In this document: piece after piece, positions 29,449 through 39,011 of the stretch
Position numbering within the stretch: the stretch's first letter is position 1
Layout of the letters: each line of letters starts with the position of its first letter
IMG/VR virus record: IMGVR_UViG_3300028027_000002
Coordinates: 1-64,000 of that record
Length of the DNA: 64,000 bases
Reading direction: 5' to 3' (one strand)
Source: a virus
Program-made: the position numbers and the translations under genes
The notes under the pieces: model-generated
Seen by the model: only the letters and a program-made list of their open reading frames with translations
Database searches by the model: none
Told to the model about the DNA's origin: nothing

Positions 29449-31482
29449 ATGTCAGATTTTTTTAGTTTTAAACTTCCAGAGGACTTCGTAGAAAAGTACA
29501 AAGCACAAGAGAGCCCGTTTGGTTTTAAAGATGCAGCAGAAAACTCACTTGGAGAAATTACTTTTATTCGTACATACTCCCGCATGAAGGAAGATGGGAC
29601 TAAAGAACGCTGGCATGAAGTTTGTCGTCGAGTAATCGAGGGTATGTATTCAGTACAGAAGAATCATGCTAAAGAAAACCGTTTGCCTTGGAATGACTAC
29701 AAGGCTCAGAAGTCAGCACAAGAAGCATTCCAAAGAATGTTTGAATTAAAGTGGACACCTCCAGGTCGCGGTATGTGGGCATTTGGAACCCCTATGACTA
29801 TGGAGAAGAAGAACTCGGCAGCACTACAAAACTGTGCGATGGTATCTACAAAGGACCTTGATAAGAATGATCCAGGAGCATTGTTTGCTTGGGTTATGGA
29901 TGCATTGATGCTTGGCATTGGTGTAGGGTTTGATACAGTGGGACAGGATAAGAATTTTTCAATCTATACCCCAACAGAACCAGAACAGGTGTTCGAAATC
30001 CCAGACACTCGTGAAGGCTGGGTAGAGTCTGTAAGACTTCTAATCAACTCCTATCTCAGAGCCAACCAGAGTATTCAGAAGTTTAACTACGACTTGATCA
30101 GACCTCTTGGAGCACCCATTAAGGGCTTTGGAGGCGTTGCTTCAGGGCCTGCACCTCTTATCAAGTTGCACGACCAGATAGACCGTGTAATCGGCTCCAG
30201 AGGCGGAGAAACACTAGATTCTCGTGCTATCGTAGACCTGGTAAACCTTATTGGTACCTGTGTAGTGTCTGGCAATGTTCGCAGATCAGCAACCCTTGCT
30301 TTGGGTACTGCAGGAGATGATACATTCATGAATCTAAAGAATTCAGAGATTTTCCCAGAACGTAACTCATTTGATCCAGAAAATCCAGGATGGGCTTGGA
30401 TGTCTAATAATTCTATTTCAGCAGAGGTAGGAACAAAGTACGAAGACTATGTAGATTTAATTACAGAAAACGGAGAACCAGGTTTTATCTGGCTTGATGT
30501 TGCTCGTAATTATGGACGACTAAAGGATGCGCCAGACGGTAAGGATTATCGTGTGATGGGATTTAACCCATGTGCGGAGCAGCCATTGGAATCATACGAA
30601 CTATGTACACTTGTAGAAGTGCACTTGAATCGTCATGAATCTAAGGAGGACTTCCTGCGTACCCTGAAGTTTGCATACCTTTATGGAAAGACTGTAACAC
30701 TTGTTCCAACACACTGGCCACAAACAAACGGTATCATGCAACGCAACCGTCGTATTGGTACATCACTTACTGGCATTGCATCATTTGCAGATCAAAAAGG
30801 CTTGCCAACCGTTCGTGAATGGATGGATGAAGGATACAACAAGATCCGTCACTATGATCACCAGTATTCTGAATGGCTATGTGTTCGTGAATCAATTCGT
30901 GTAACTACAGTTAAGCCATCAGGATCAGTTTCAATTCTTTCTGGTGCAACTCCTGGAGTTCACTGGGGACCTGGAGGAAACTTCTTCCTTCGTGCAGTTA
31001 GATTTGGAAATACAGATCCAATGATACACCTATTCAAAGCAGCGGGGTACACAATTGAAGATGACGTAGTATCAGCAAACACATCAGTAGTTTACTTCCC
31101 AATCAAGTCAGGTCATCCACGATCTGAAAAGGATGTAACATTGTTTGAAAAGATTGCTCTTGCTGCAACTGCTCAAAAGTATTGGTCCGATAATGGTGTT
31201 TCCGTAACGCTATCCTTTGATAAGGAAACAGAATCAAAGCATGTTGTTCCAGCACTTCATATGTACGAGGGACAACTAAAGGCAGTCTCATTCCTACCAA
31301 TGGGAAATACTGTTTATCCACAACAGCCATACACTCAGATCACTGAAGAAGAATATGAGTCATATATTGGTAAGTTGAAGCATATTGATTTTGCTGCAAT
31401 TTATGATGGAGCAGAAAACCTTGAGGCACAGGGCGAAATGTACTGCACCACAGATTATTGTGAAATTAAAATAAACAAGTAG
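29449..31482 (+). CDS. nrdJ: Adenosylcobalamin-dependent (class II) ribonucleotide reductase
   Basis: A 677-aa monomeric class II enzyme of the Lactobacillus RTPR type. N373-P-C375-A-E377 is the thiyl-radical site, C129 (LQNCAMVS) and C386 (YELCTLVEV) are the redox pair, and C666/C671 (YCTTDYC) are the C-terminal reducing pair. SGNVRRSATLALG and TTVKPSGSVSILSGATPGVHWGPG are family blocks. It makes deoxynucleotides from ribonucleotides without oxygen dependence, using host B12. Unusually placed among virion genes; it has its own promoter and strong ribosome site. Confidence 0.92.
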   Translation: MSDFFSFKLPEDFVEKYKAQESPFGFKDAAENSLGEITFIRTYSRMKEDGTKERWHEVCRRVIEGMYSVQKNHAKENRLPWNDYKAQKSAQEAFQRMFELKWTPPGRGMWAFGTPMTMEKKNSAALQNCAMVSTKDLDKNDPGALFAWVMDALMLGIGVGFDTVGQDKNFSIYTPTEPEQVFEIPDTREGWVESVRLLINSYLRANQSIQKFNYDLIRPLGAPIKGFGGVASGPAPLIKLHDQIDRVIGSRGGETLDSRAIVDLVNLIGTCVVSGNVRRSATLALGTAGDDTFMNLKNSEIFPERNSFDPENPGWAWMSNNSISAEVGTKYEDYVDLITENGEPGFIWLDVARNYGRLKDAPDGKDYRVMGFNPCAEQPLESYELCTLVEVHLNRHESKEDFLRTLKFAYLYGKTVTLVPTHWPQTNGIMQRNRRIGTSLTGIASFADQKGLPTVREWMDEGYNKIRHYDHQYSEWLCVRESIRVTTVKPSGSVSILSGATPGVHWGPGGNFFLRAVRFGNTDPMIHLFKAAGYTIEDDVVSANTSVVYFPIKSGHPRSEKDVTLFEKIALAATAQKYWSDNGVSVTLSFDKETESKHVVPALHMYEGQLKAVSFLPMGNTVYPQQPYTQITEEEYESYIGKLKHIDFAAIYDGAENLEAQGEMYCTTDYCEIKINK

Positions 31483-31492
31483 TCTTCTGTGG

Positions 31493-31498
31493 TAAAAT
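31493..31498 (+). promoter_or_regulatory. Extended -10 promoter
   Basis: TGG-TAAAAT ends nine bases before the ATG at 31508, which has no ribosome site. Confidence 0.45.
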
Positions 31499-31507
31499 AG
31501 ACTTATA

Positions 31508-34500
31508 ATGTCTACTCCATCAAACCTGTACGCAGAAAAAATATATGCAGAGCATCCAATGGCCTTTTGGTCATTAGACGATAAAGCAGACTATATTAGT
31601 TTAATTACTGAAAGCCAGAGATGTGTAGGAAATCCAGAGTACTGGGATATATCTGATGAGGCATCTGCAGAAGTTTTTGCTAGTAGTTCTATTGCTTCGG
31701 GCACACCTTTTCCAGAAAGTTTTGTAACAAAACTAATAGGAAGTTTAGGTCAGAATGATTTTGGTCAAGTAGTTTGCATAAGCAAAGATATAGAAAACTT
31801 TAGTTCTCTAAACAAAGAACTATCAACTTTTTCAATAGGTGCCTTTATTAATTCTTTAAGCGTATATTCTTACAGTTTTGAGATAGGTTATGAATATGAC
31901 GATACAACAAGCGGTAGCACAATCCAAAGATTAAAAACATATGTTTCATCAGTTCAAGACAGGTGGATATTTGTTTCAGAAACATTTGACACTCCAGATG
32001 AAAATACAAGTTTTAGAATTGTTATTAAAATTAATTACATAGACCAGGGAAGCAATGCAGATGACTACGAATTTTTAATTAATGGTGTCACCGCTGGTCA
32101 GTGGTCAGAAGAATTTAACTCGTCTTCGCTTGGAGTCGATGGATATTTTGTTCCAAACAATATAGCAATAGAACCCACTTACGGAATTAACGCCAATGCT
32201 TATGGACTACAAGACAAAAAAGGATATTATCTTATGTCAAATAAAAGTCTTATGGCAAAAAATACTGGAATCCCTTTAGTGTATGGTGCTTCGAACCTTA
32301 CAAAACTTTTACCAAATTCAAACTCTTATGGAATGGTACATGAGGTTCGTAGAGATCCTGACGCCTACCTATTTGCTGGTACATCTAATCCAATAGTTAC
32401 AGTTACCCGTGGATCAACTTATACTTTTAGCATGAAGACTCCTGGATACCCACTTGCGATACAAACAGTATCTGGAGAGTACAACTCTGCTAGTGAATAT
32501 AATAATGGAATAAATAATTCTGGAGCAGATGTTGGAGATATTACTTGGGTTGTTCAGGAAGACTCTCCAGACAACCTTTATTATGTTTGCAAAAATAATC
32601 CAGAGATGAGCGGAATAATAAATGTTGTAGATCCAGCCCCGAAACCTTCACTGATTATTCCAGGGCAAGGGTTTTTGGGTGCTGACGGACAATACAAACA
32701 ATACACTTTAGAGGCTTGGGTAAGAATTAACTCAGACTCACAAACATTGAAAAGAATTATTGGGCCAATAGGATCAGATGATGGAGTTTATGTTGAAGGC
32801 CCATTCTTGATTTTAAAAATAGGATCAAACTTTGGTTCCTATTATGTTGGAGAATGGTATCGCCCCATGCTTATGCATATTCGAGTTGGAGAAAATAATT
32901 CTTCTTTGCTTATTAATGGAGAAGAAGTAATATCATTAAGGTATTTAACCGAAGAGTTGAACTTGCCGACCACAATGGATTCCAATAGAAAAAATCAAGA
33001 TTGGATTGGTTTTTATGCATACGAAGATGTATCCCCAATAGAAATTGACTGTGTTGCATTGTATACTTATAATGTTCCTTTGGTCTTGGCTAAGAAAAGA
33101 TTTGTTTATGGACAGGGAGTTGAGTTTCCAGAGGGAATTAATCAAGCCTATAGTGGTTCATCTATTTATATAGATTATCCATTTGCAGAGTATGCAAATA
33201 ATTATTCATACCCCAACATAGGAAACTGGTCTCAAGGAATAGTTGATAATTTAAAAACAGATAGTGGGCTTTTATCTACTCCAGATTATAAGTTGCCAGA
33301 CATTGTTCTGTCAGGGTTTTCTGTAGAAAATCTTTCTTCTAGTTTTTATCCACAAGACGAAGATGGTTTATCTTTTTCTTTTGGAGAACTTCAAGGATCA
33401 TATATGTATTTTGACAACTTAAACTTTTTAAAAGAAAAGGTTAAGTCTTTTTATGGGTCTTTTAAATTTACCTCTGTTCCAGAAACAAAGCAGGTATTGT
33501 TCAGGGCTGAGTCAAAAACATCAACAAACTATTTTGAAATATCTTGTACAGGAACATCAATAGTTTATACCTTAAACTATAATCAAATAGAAGAGGTTCT
33601 GCTAACCTTATCTCCTGTAGCGCTTGAAGAAATATTCTCTGTAGGTGTAGATGTAGAAACTATCTCTAAGTATTTTGGAGGAAATGTTGCATCTTTCTTT
33701 GGTAACTTTAGCAGTCTTGGCTTTTATATTGCAGGAAGTTCAAATCCATCAGAAACATTTTCTGGTAAAGCATACAGGGTGGGTTTTTGTACTTCTAGAA
33801 ATCACAGATACATTAAAGATTTTTTTAATGAAAAGGGTATTGTTATAGAAAATGATAGCGTGTTCTTGGAGTATATTCAAACTCCAGACGTAGAGTACAA
33901 CTCTACAGAAGATTACTTTGGTAATAATCCTGCAGAGTGGGATTCAATTGTCGATTCAGGAATGTTAACTGATGTGTCCGCAAATACCCTTCAATCACAC
34001 ACAGCAAGTTATACCCTGTCTCCAATAATTAATTTTGGATCTTACTCCCTAGACATTGATGTCCAAGGATATTGGGAGGACTATGTCCCACTTACTTATT
34101 TTGCTAAGTATATAACCGATAGTAAAAATAAACCGTACTATGACTTAGATTTTATTCAGTTTAACATAAACTATCCAGCACCATCTGTTTTTATAGAAGA
34201 AGAGCAGTTTGGGTCTTGGACATATGAAGAACTATATGATGAATACAGCGTTCCAGTGCAAAGAGACTATGCTTCATTAGACAATCAACTTTTTAACGGA
34301 TATCTAGATTATACAGACCTAAGAGATAGAGCCTTTAGAAACTATAAGTATGACACATCAAACTCTTTAGTAAAATCTTACATTACATTTCAATATATCA
34401 AGAATGGTGCAAACCTTTCGTCAGAAAATTTTATAAATATTCAAAAACCGTCTAATGATTCTTTTGTTATTCCAGGTGAAGACTGGAGAACAACAAAGTA

Positions 34501-35548
34501 TGAGGTTGTAGATAACATGGTTATATATACTCCAAAAGATGTCAGCAATCTAGATATTGCAATAGTTACACATCTTGAGTTTAATGTAAAGGGTATACTA
34601 AAGAACAAGGTTGCTCTTAGAACGCTAGAGTATTGCTCTCAAGCATTTAACAATACATCTACAAATCCTGTTGGTACCAGGTTTGGTCATAATCTTTATC
34701 CTTATAAAAAATCTGGATTCTACTACGACTACAAGTCTGAAAATCCTTTTACAATTTATAAAGGAACTTCTCCGTATTTATATTTAACAAGATATAGCGG
34801 TATAGGAATAAAGGGAGTAATAGATCCAAAGGTTAACAGAGGACTATCTGTTTCAATTAATAAAGAAAAATCAGACAACTTTAAAGTTATGGCTATGCAA
34901 ATGGCAGTTAGATATGACAAAGACTCTTTCCCATATGGATCTGTAGAGGTGTTCGAAATTAAGTCAAAAGACAGACATATAAAGTTTTACATGTCAGCAA
35001 TTCATCCAACTGGTCAAAGAGCAAAAATCTACGCAGTAGATGTAAATACTGGAAGAATAGAAAACAAGGTCAGGTTTTATCTTAATGGCAGTCCAGTTAA
35101 AGACCCAGTTTTAACAGTCAAAGAGTGGGCCTTTTTGGGAATATCTTTTTCAAAAGTTTTAGATTTCAAGAATAGGGTTGGAACTATTAATTTAAATGGT
35201 CCACTCACATTTAACACAATCTCCTACTATGAATCAACCAACCTTCAAGATGTTCAAGAGACAGAGTTTAGAAAGTGGTTTGGTGTAAAGTATATTGCCC
35301 CAGAAAATATAGAGTGGAATTACTGGCTAACAGGCGGTTCTGACTGGGACGGAGTTGCAGTACTATCTAAAACTAATTATTATGGGGTTGATCCTTCAAC
35401 AATTTATAAGAGTTATACTGGAACAAATAAGATTATTATAGATAGTGAGGCCTCTTTGGTCATTAATAATGAAAGATCTCTAACAGACTATGAGTATAGG
35501 CTCTATTCTGGTATAAAGTCGAAGACAATAACCGTTACTGCTATCTAA
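31508..35548 (+). CDS. Giant tail/fibre protein with LamG-like domains
   Basis: A 1346-aa protein beginning MSTPSNLYAEKIYAEHPMAF then WSLDDKADY, a start seen in actinophage minor tail proteins. At least two concanavalin/LamG-like segments are suggested (YTLEAWVRINSDSQTLKRIIG near 400; VAMQMAVRYDKD-type strands near 1130). Residues about 285-374 form a cupredoxin-like module (VTVTRGSTYTFSMKTPGYPLA ... LYYVCKNNPEMSGIINVVD) that keeps Cys and Met but lacks His ligands. Probably binds glycans. Function inferred from architecture. Confidence 0.65.
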   Translation: MSTPSNLYAEKIYAEHPMAFWSLDDKADYISLITESQRCVGNPEYWDISDEASAEVFASSSIASGTPFPESFVTKLIGSLGQNDFGQVVCISKDIENFSSLNKELSTFSIGAFINSLSVYSYSFEIGYEYDDTTSGSTIQRLKTYVSSVQDRWIFVSETFDTPDENTSFRIVIKINYIDQGSNADDYEFLINGVTAGQWSEEFNSSSLGVDGYFVPNNIAIEPTYGINANAYGLQDKKGYYLMSNKSLMAKNTGIPLVYGASNLTKLLPNSNSYGMVHEVRRDPDAYLFAGTSNPIVTVTRGSTYTFSMKTPGYPLAIQTVSGEYNSASEYNNGINNSGADVGDITWVVQEDSPDNLYYVCKNNPEMSGIINVVDPAPKPSLIIPGQGFLGADGQYKQYTLEAWVRINSDSQTLKRIIGPIGSDDGVYVEGPFLILKIGSNFGSYYVGEWYRPMLMHIRVGENNSSLLINGEEVISLRYLTEELNLPTTMDSNRKNQDWIGFYAYEDVSPIEIDCVALYTYNVPLVLAKKRFVYGQGVEFPEGINQAYSGSSIYIDYPFAEYANNYSYPNIGNWSQGIVDNLKTDSGLLSTPDYKLPDIVLSGFSVENLSSSFYPQDEDGLSFSFGELQGSYMYFDNLNFLKEKVKSFYGSFKFTSVPETKQVLFRAESKTSTNYFEISCTGTSIVYTLNYNQIEEVLLTLSPVALEEIFSVGVDVETISKYFGGNVASFFGNFSSLGFYIAGSSNPSETFSGKAYRVGFCTSRNHRYIKDFFNEKGIVIENDSVFLEYIQTPDVEYNSTEDYFGNNPAEWDSIVDSGMLTDVSANTLQSHTASYTLSPIINFGSYSLDIDVQGYWEDYVPLTYFAKYITDSKNKPYYDLDFIQFNINYPAPSVFIEEEQFGSWTYEELYDEYSVPVQRDYASLDNQLFNGYLDYTDLRDRAFRNYKYDTSNSLVKSYITFQYIKNGANLSSENFINIQKPSNDSFVIPGEDWRTTKYEVVDNMVIYTPKDVSNLDIAIVTHLEFNVKGILKNKVALRTLEYCSQAFNNTSTNPVGTRFGHNLYPYKKSGFYYDYKSENPFTIYKGTSPYLYLTRYSGIGIKGVIDPKVNRGLSVSINKEKSDNFKVMAMQMAVRYDKDSFPYGSVEVFEIKSKDRHIKFYMSAIHPTGQRAKIYAVDVNTGRIENKVRFYLNGSPVKDPVLTVKEWAFLGISFSKVLDFKNRVGTINLNGPLTFNTISYYESTNLQDVQETEFRKWFGVKYIAPENIEWNYWLTGGSDWDGVAVLSKTNYYGVDPSTIYKSYTGTNKIIIDSEASLVINNERSLTDYEYRLYSGIKSKTITVTAI

Positions 35549-35553
35549 TATGG

Positions 35554-35559
35554 TATACT
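35554..35559 (+). promoter_or_regulatory. Extended -10 promoter, leaderless
   Basis: TGG-TATACT, seven bases before the ATG at 35567. Confidence 0.5.
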
Positions 35560-35566
35560 TTAGTAT

Positions 35567-35971
35567 ATGAATATGGAAAATCCACGTAAAAAGAAAAAGG
35601 CATTGCCTAAAATGAAGGGGCAAGTGGGTGAGTCCCGTGCAAAAATTATTGAAAAGCACTACGACTGGGGCCTTTATGTATACAAAAAAGCAAATGGCAA
35701 GTGGTTTACTGATGGAAATGGTTCTGTATTAAACATTGAGTCTATGAAGGGTGATATTCTGCAGATATCAAAACTCAAAGATGCTGCTAAATATTACGGG
35801 GATGAAGGAGATGGCGAGTGCATCTTCGTGCCAGGACTAACAAGAATCTCAGAAGAAGAATACTCTGAGCAGAAACAAAGACTTTCAGAAGGCCTGATTC
35901 CTTCTATGAATGACCTTGGAGCAGTACAAGCAGCCAAGGATACTATTGCAAAATATGGAAGTGATGACTAA
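35567..35971 (+). CDS. Conserved head-region protein, unknown
   Basis: A 134-aa protein with a Lys-rich start (NPRKKKKALPKMKGQ), then HYDWGLYVYKKANGKWFTDG, and an acidic helical tail. It precedes the portal gene with a one-base overlap (TAATG), where many actinophages keep a small conserved gene. The basic N-terminus could bind DNA or RNA. It is not a terminase: too short and lacking Walker motifs. Confidence 0.65.
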   Translation: MNMENPRKKKKALPKMKGQVGESRAKIIEKHYDWGLYVYKKANGKWFTDGNGSVLNIESMKGDILQISKLKDAAKYYGDEGDGECIFVPGLTRISEEEYSEQKQRLSEGLIPSMNDLGAVQAAKDTIAKYGSDD

Positions 35972-37578
35972 TGAGTGAAGACAAAGAATTTTTTATTAGA
36001 GCAAAGACAGATACCCCACTTCCAGAGGATGATACTTTTACAAAGCAGGATCCATTTAATCAGTCTTGGGATGTAATAAAAGATTTGCAGGGACTTGACA
36101 GTAACTTTAAAAGAAGAACTTCTCGAATCATTAAAGGAGAAGCAACTCAGGCATACATGGACAGTTCAAGAGCAGACAGCGTTGGAATCAATGGAGCAAG
36201 ATCTAAAGAGATAAACTCAGGAACTGTATTTAGAAATGCTTATGGTTTGTTTGATGTTATTACCCCACCATGGAACTTGTATGAACTTGCAAGTTTCTAC
36301 GATACATCATTTGCTAACCATGCTGCAATTGATGCTAAAGTAGAGAACATTGTTGGACTTGGGTATGAGTTTAAAATTTCAAAAAGAACTATGCTTAAGT
36401 TAGAGGCATCTGAACCAAAGACTTCAGAAAATGCAAGAAAAAGAATTGAAAGAGCAAAGATTGAAATGACTGATTGGCTTGAGTCACTAAACGACGAAGA
36501 CTCATTTACAACAACCATGGAAAAGGTCTTTACTGATCTTCAGTCAACTGGTAACGCTTACCTTGAAATTGGCAGAACCACTCGTGGAGATATTGGATAT
36601 GTTGGTCATATCCCATCTACAACAATGCGTGTTCGTAGACTTCGTGATGGTTTTGTTCAGGTTATTGCAAACAAGGTTGTTTATTTCCGTAACTTTGGTG
36701 CAACGAATCCCAACCCGCTTGGAACAGATCCAAGACCAAACGAAATCATTCATTTTAAAGAATACTCACCTCTAAATACTTTTTATGGAGTTCCAGACAT
36801 CATGTCTGCAATTGGATCATTGCACGGAGATCAACTTGCGTCACAGTACAACATTGATTATTTCCAAAACAAAGCAACTCCAAGATATGTTGTAACTCTC
36901 AAGGGTGCAAAGTTATCTGCCGAAGCAGAGGACAAGATGTTTAGATTTTTGCAGACAGGGCTTAAGGGTCAAAATCACAGAACTCTTTATATCCCACTGC
37001 CAGGAGACTCTGATACCAACAAGGTAGAGTTTAAGATGGACCCTGTAGAAAATGGCGTTCAGGAAGCATCATTTAGAGAATATAGAAAGCAGAATAGAGA
37101 CGACATTCTTGTTGCTCACCAAGTTCCTCTTTCTAAGATTGGTGGATCTGACTCTTCAGCAATTGCTGCTGCGCTCTCACAAGACCGCACATTTAAAGAG
37201 CAGGTTGCAAGACCAGCACAGAGAAACCTTGAAAAGATGATCAATAAGATCATAAAAGAAAAAACAGATATTCTTGAGTTTAAGTTTAATGAACTTACAC
37301 TTACAGATGAAATTGCTCAATCACAGATTATCGAAAGACTTGTAAAGACTCAGGTAATGCTTCCAAATGAAGGTCGAGAACTTCTTGGTCTTCCGCAGAT
37401 AGAAGGTGGCAACGAGCCTTTTGATCCAAAGCCAGAACAAGCAGCAAACGATAATGCGGACAGAGCAAGGGATACTGAAAGAACTAACAACCAGTCTGAT
37501 GGACCAGCCACAGTAAGTGGAAGAAATCCAAAAGGTGAAGGTCGTAAAGTTGATGATGTGCCCGAAATGTCCAAATAG
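35971..37578 (+). CDS. Portal protein
   Basis: A 535-aa protein. YELASFYDTSFANHAAIDAKVENIVGLGYEF, STTMRVRRLRDGFVQV, FQNKATPRYVVTLKGAKLS and AHQVPLSKIGGSDSSAIAAAL are the hallmarks of phage portals, with the HQVP loop at about residue 377. C-terminal 60 residues are polar and disordered. Twelve copies should form the DNA channel at one capsid vertex. Followed by protease/scaffold and capsid genes in the standard order. Confidence 0.85.
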   Translation: MSEDKEFFIRAKTDTPLPEDDTFTKQDPFNQSWDVIKDLQGLDSNFKRRTSRIIKGEATQAYMDSSRADSVGINGARSKEINSGTVFRNAYGLFDVITPPWNLYELASFYDTSFANHAAIDAKVENIVGLGYEFKISKRTMLKLEASEPKTSENARKRIERAKIEMTDWLESLNDEDSFTTTMEKVFTDLQSTGNAYLEIGRTTRGDIGYVGHIPSTTMRVRRLRDGFVQVIANKVVYFRNFGATNPNPLGTDPRPNEIIHFKEYSPLNTFYGVPDIMSAIGSLHGDQLASQYNIDYFQNKATPRYVVTLKGAKLSAEAEDKMFRFLQTGLKGQNHRTLYIPLPGDSDTNKVEFKMDPVENGVQEASFREYRKQNRDDILVAHQVPLSKIGGSDSSAIAAALSQDRTFKEQVARPAQRNLEKMINKIIKEKTDILEFKFNELTLTDEIAQSQIIERLVKTQVMLPNEGRELLGLPQIEGGNEPFDPKPEQAANDNADRARDTERTNNQSDGPATVSGRNPKGEGRKVDDVPEMSK

Positions 37579-37601
37579 TGATACTTTAGCAAAAAAGGGT
37601 A

Positions 37602-37607
37602 TATAAT
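37602..37607 (+). promoter_or_regulatory. -10 promoter of the protease gene
   Basis: TATAAT ends nine bases before the ATG at 37617; no ribosome site is seen. Confidence 0.45.
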
Positions 37608-37616
37608 ATAATAACC

Positions 37617-38975
37617 ATGATTATCTCTAAAGCCAATTGGAATACAGATGGAGACAACCTCCGCCTATCTATGCCACTTACTAAGGTGGATAAAGAGCGT
37701 CGAATCGTTTCAGGATTTGCATCTCTAGACAATATTGATAAGCAAGATGATATTGTAACAGCAGAAGCATCAATGGATGCATTTGCAAAATTCCGTGGGA
37801 ACATTAGAGAAATGCACCAGCCATTAGCAGTAGGCAAGATGGTAGACTTTAAAGCAGAAAAGTATTTCGATCCAGAATCAAAGAAGTTTTATAACGGAGT
37901 ATTCGTATCCGCATATGTTTCAAAAGGTGCACAAGATACTTGGGAAAAAGTTCTAGACGGAACACTTGCTGGTTTTTCTATTGGCGGAAGAATGAACAAG
38001 TGGGATGATGCTTATGACGAGAAGTCAGATAAGTCAATCCGTGTTATTAAGCAGTATGATTTAGTTGAGTTGAGTCTTGTAGATTCCCCAGCAAATCAAT
38101 TTGCAAACATCGTATCTGTTGAAAAGGTAGATGGCGTAGATGTAATTAAGGCTGATGAAACAGTTTTAGAAAATGTATTTTATGATAAGGAAAATGGAAT
38201 AGTCCTTGCATCTGAAAATGAATCAGAGTTAAGCCCAATAACTGGTGAGCAAATGGAAAACATAGGTTTCGTTGAAAAAACGGATAACGAAAAACTAAAT
38301 ATGATAAAATTCTTAGTCGATAGTGCTAAAGGCATTAATACTTCTAAGATTAACAAGGAGGAAAACCTTATGGCAAAATCAACAAAAAACACAGTTGAAG
38401 AGATCGTTGAGAAATCTGATATTGCAGTTGAAGTAACAGAGGTCGCTCCAGAGGCAGATGCGAAAGCAGATGTAGTAGAGACTCCAGCAGAAGAAGTTTC
38501 AACAGAGAAGGCTGCGAAAGCACCATCTTCTGGCGAAGAAGATGCTGAAGAAGATGCTGCGGAAACTCCAGCAGATGAAGAGGCAGAGGCTAAGAAGCCA
38601 ATGGCTCCTAAGTCAGATGAAGTAGTTGTAGAAGCACCAGTTGCAGAAACAGTTACAGAAACAACTGATGGTCTTGAAAAAGCCTTTAGCGATCTAGTAG
38701 AAGTTGTCAAATCATTACAAACAGAGGTAGAACTTTTGAAGTCTACCAAGGTTGATATTGAAGTGGCACAAACATCATTTGAAGCAGTTGCAAAAGATAT
38801 TGCATCAGCAACAAGTGTATTTAATGAATTTGGTAAGCGTGTGGAACTTGTAGAGCAAGACACTGCTTTCCGAAAGTCTGGCGATCTCGGCGAGATAGTA
38901 CAGAATCAGCCTGAAACGGTTGAAAAATCCCTATGGGGCGGTAGTTTCCTCAAAACAGCCGACTTATTCAATTAA
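37617..38975 (+). CDS. Prohead protease fused to scaffold
   Basis: A 452-aa protein. Residues 15-160 are an HK97-type (S78) prohead protease: H67 in REMHQPLAVG and S121 in LAGFSIGGR sit close to His65 and Ser114 of HK97 protease, and VELSLVDSPANQFA is the third motif. The rest is an Ala/Glu/Pro-rich scaffold with a coiled coil (DLVEVVKSLQTEVELLKS). A second, strong start lies inside at 38370. It should cleave scaffold and capsid N-termini during maturation. Confidence 0.85.
   Translation: MIISKANWNTDGDNLRLSMPLTKVDKERRIVSGFASLDNIDKQDDIVTAEASMDAFAKFRGNIREMHQPLAVGKMVDFKAEKYFDPESKKFYNGVFVSAYVSKGAQDTWEKVLDGTLAGFSIGGRMNKWDDAYDEKSDKSIRVIKQYDLVELSLVDSPANQFANIVSVEKVDGVDVIKADETVLENVFYDKENGIVLASENESELSPITGEQMENIGFVEKTDNEKLNMIKFLVDSAKGINTSKINKEENLMAKSTKNTVEEIVEKSDIAVEVTEVAPEADAKADVVETPAEEVSTEKAAKAPSSGEEDAEEDAAETPADEEAEAKKPMAPKSDEVVVEAPVAETVTETTDGLEKAFSDLVEVVKSLQTEVELLKSTKVDIEVAQTSFEAVAKDIASATSVFNEFGKRVELVEQDTAFRKSGDLGEIVQNQPETVEKSLWGGSFLKTADLFN
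38370..38975 (+). CDS. Nested scaffold protein from internal start
   Basis: A 201-aa in-frame product (MAKSTKNTVEEIVEKSD onward) of the 37617 gene. AAGGAGG lies eight bases before the internal ATG, codon 252, and is far stronger than anything upstream of 37617, which looks leaderless. This is the arrangement of lambda C/Nu3: a protease-scaffold fusion plus abundant free scaffold. Acidic linker, coiled coil near residues 100-150. Confidence 0.7.
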   Translation: MAKSTKNTVEEIVEKSDIAVEVTEVAPEADAKADVVETPAEEVSTEKAAKAPSSGEEDAEEDAAETPADEEAEAKKPMAPKSDEVVVEAPVAETVTETTDGLEKAFSDLVEVVKSLQTEVELLKSTKVDIEVAQTSFEAVAKDIASATSVFNEFGKRVELVEQDTAFRKSGDLGEIVQNQPETVEKSLWGGSFLKTADLFN

Positions 38976-39011
38976 AAAACAAATAAGTAAAAAATCACAG
39001 GAGGTGACAAT

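Noticed and set aside
38180-38863. 227-aa Ser-rich antisense ORF
   Set aside because: Antisense of the Ala/Glu-rich scaffold; no start signals.
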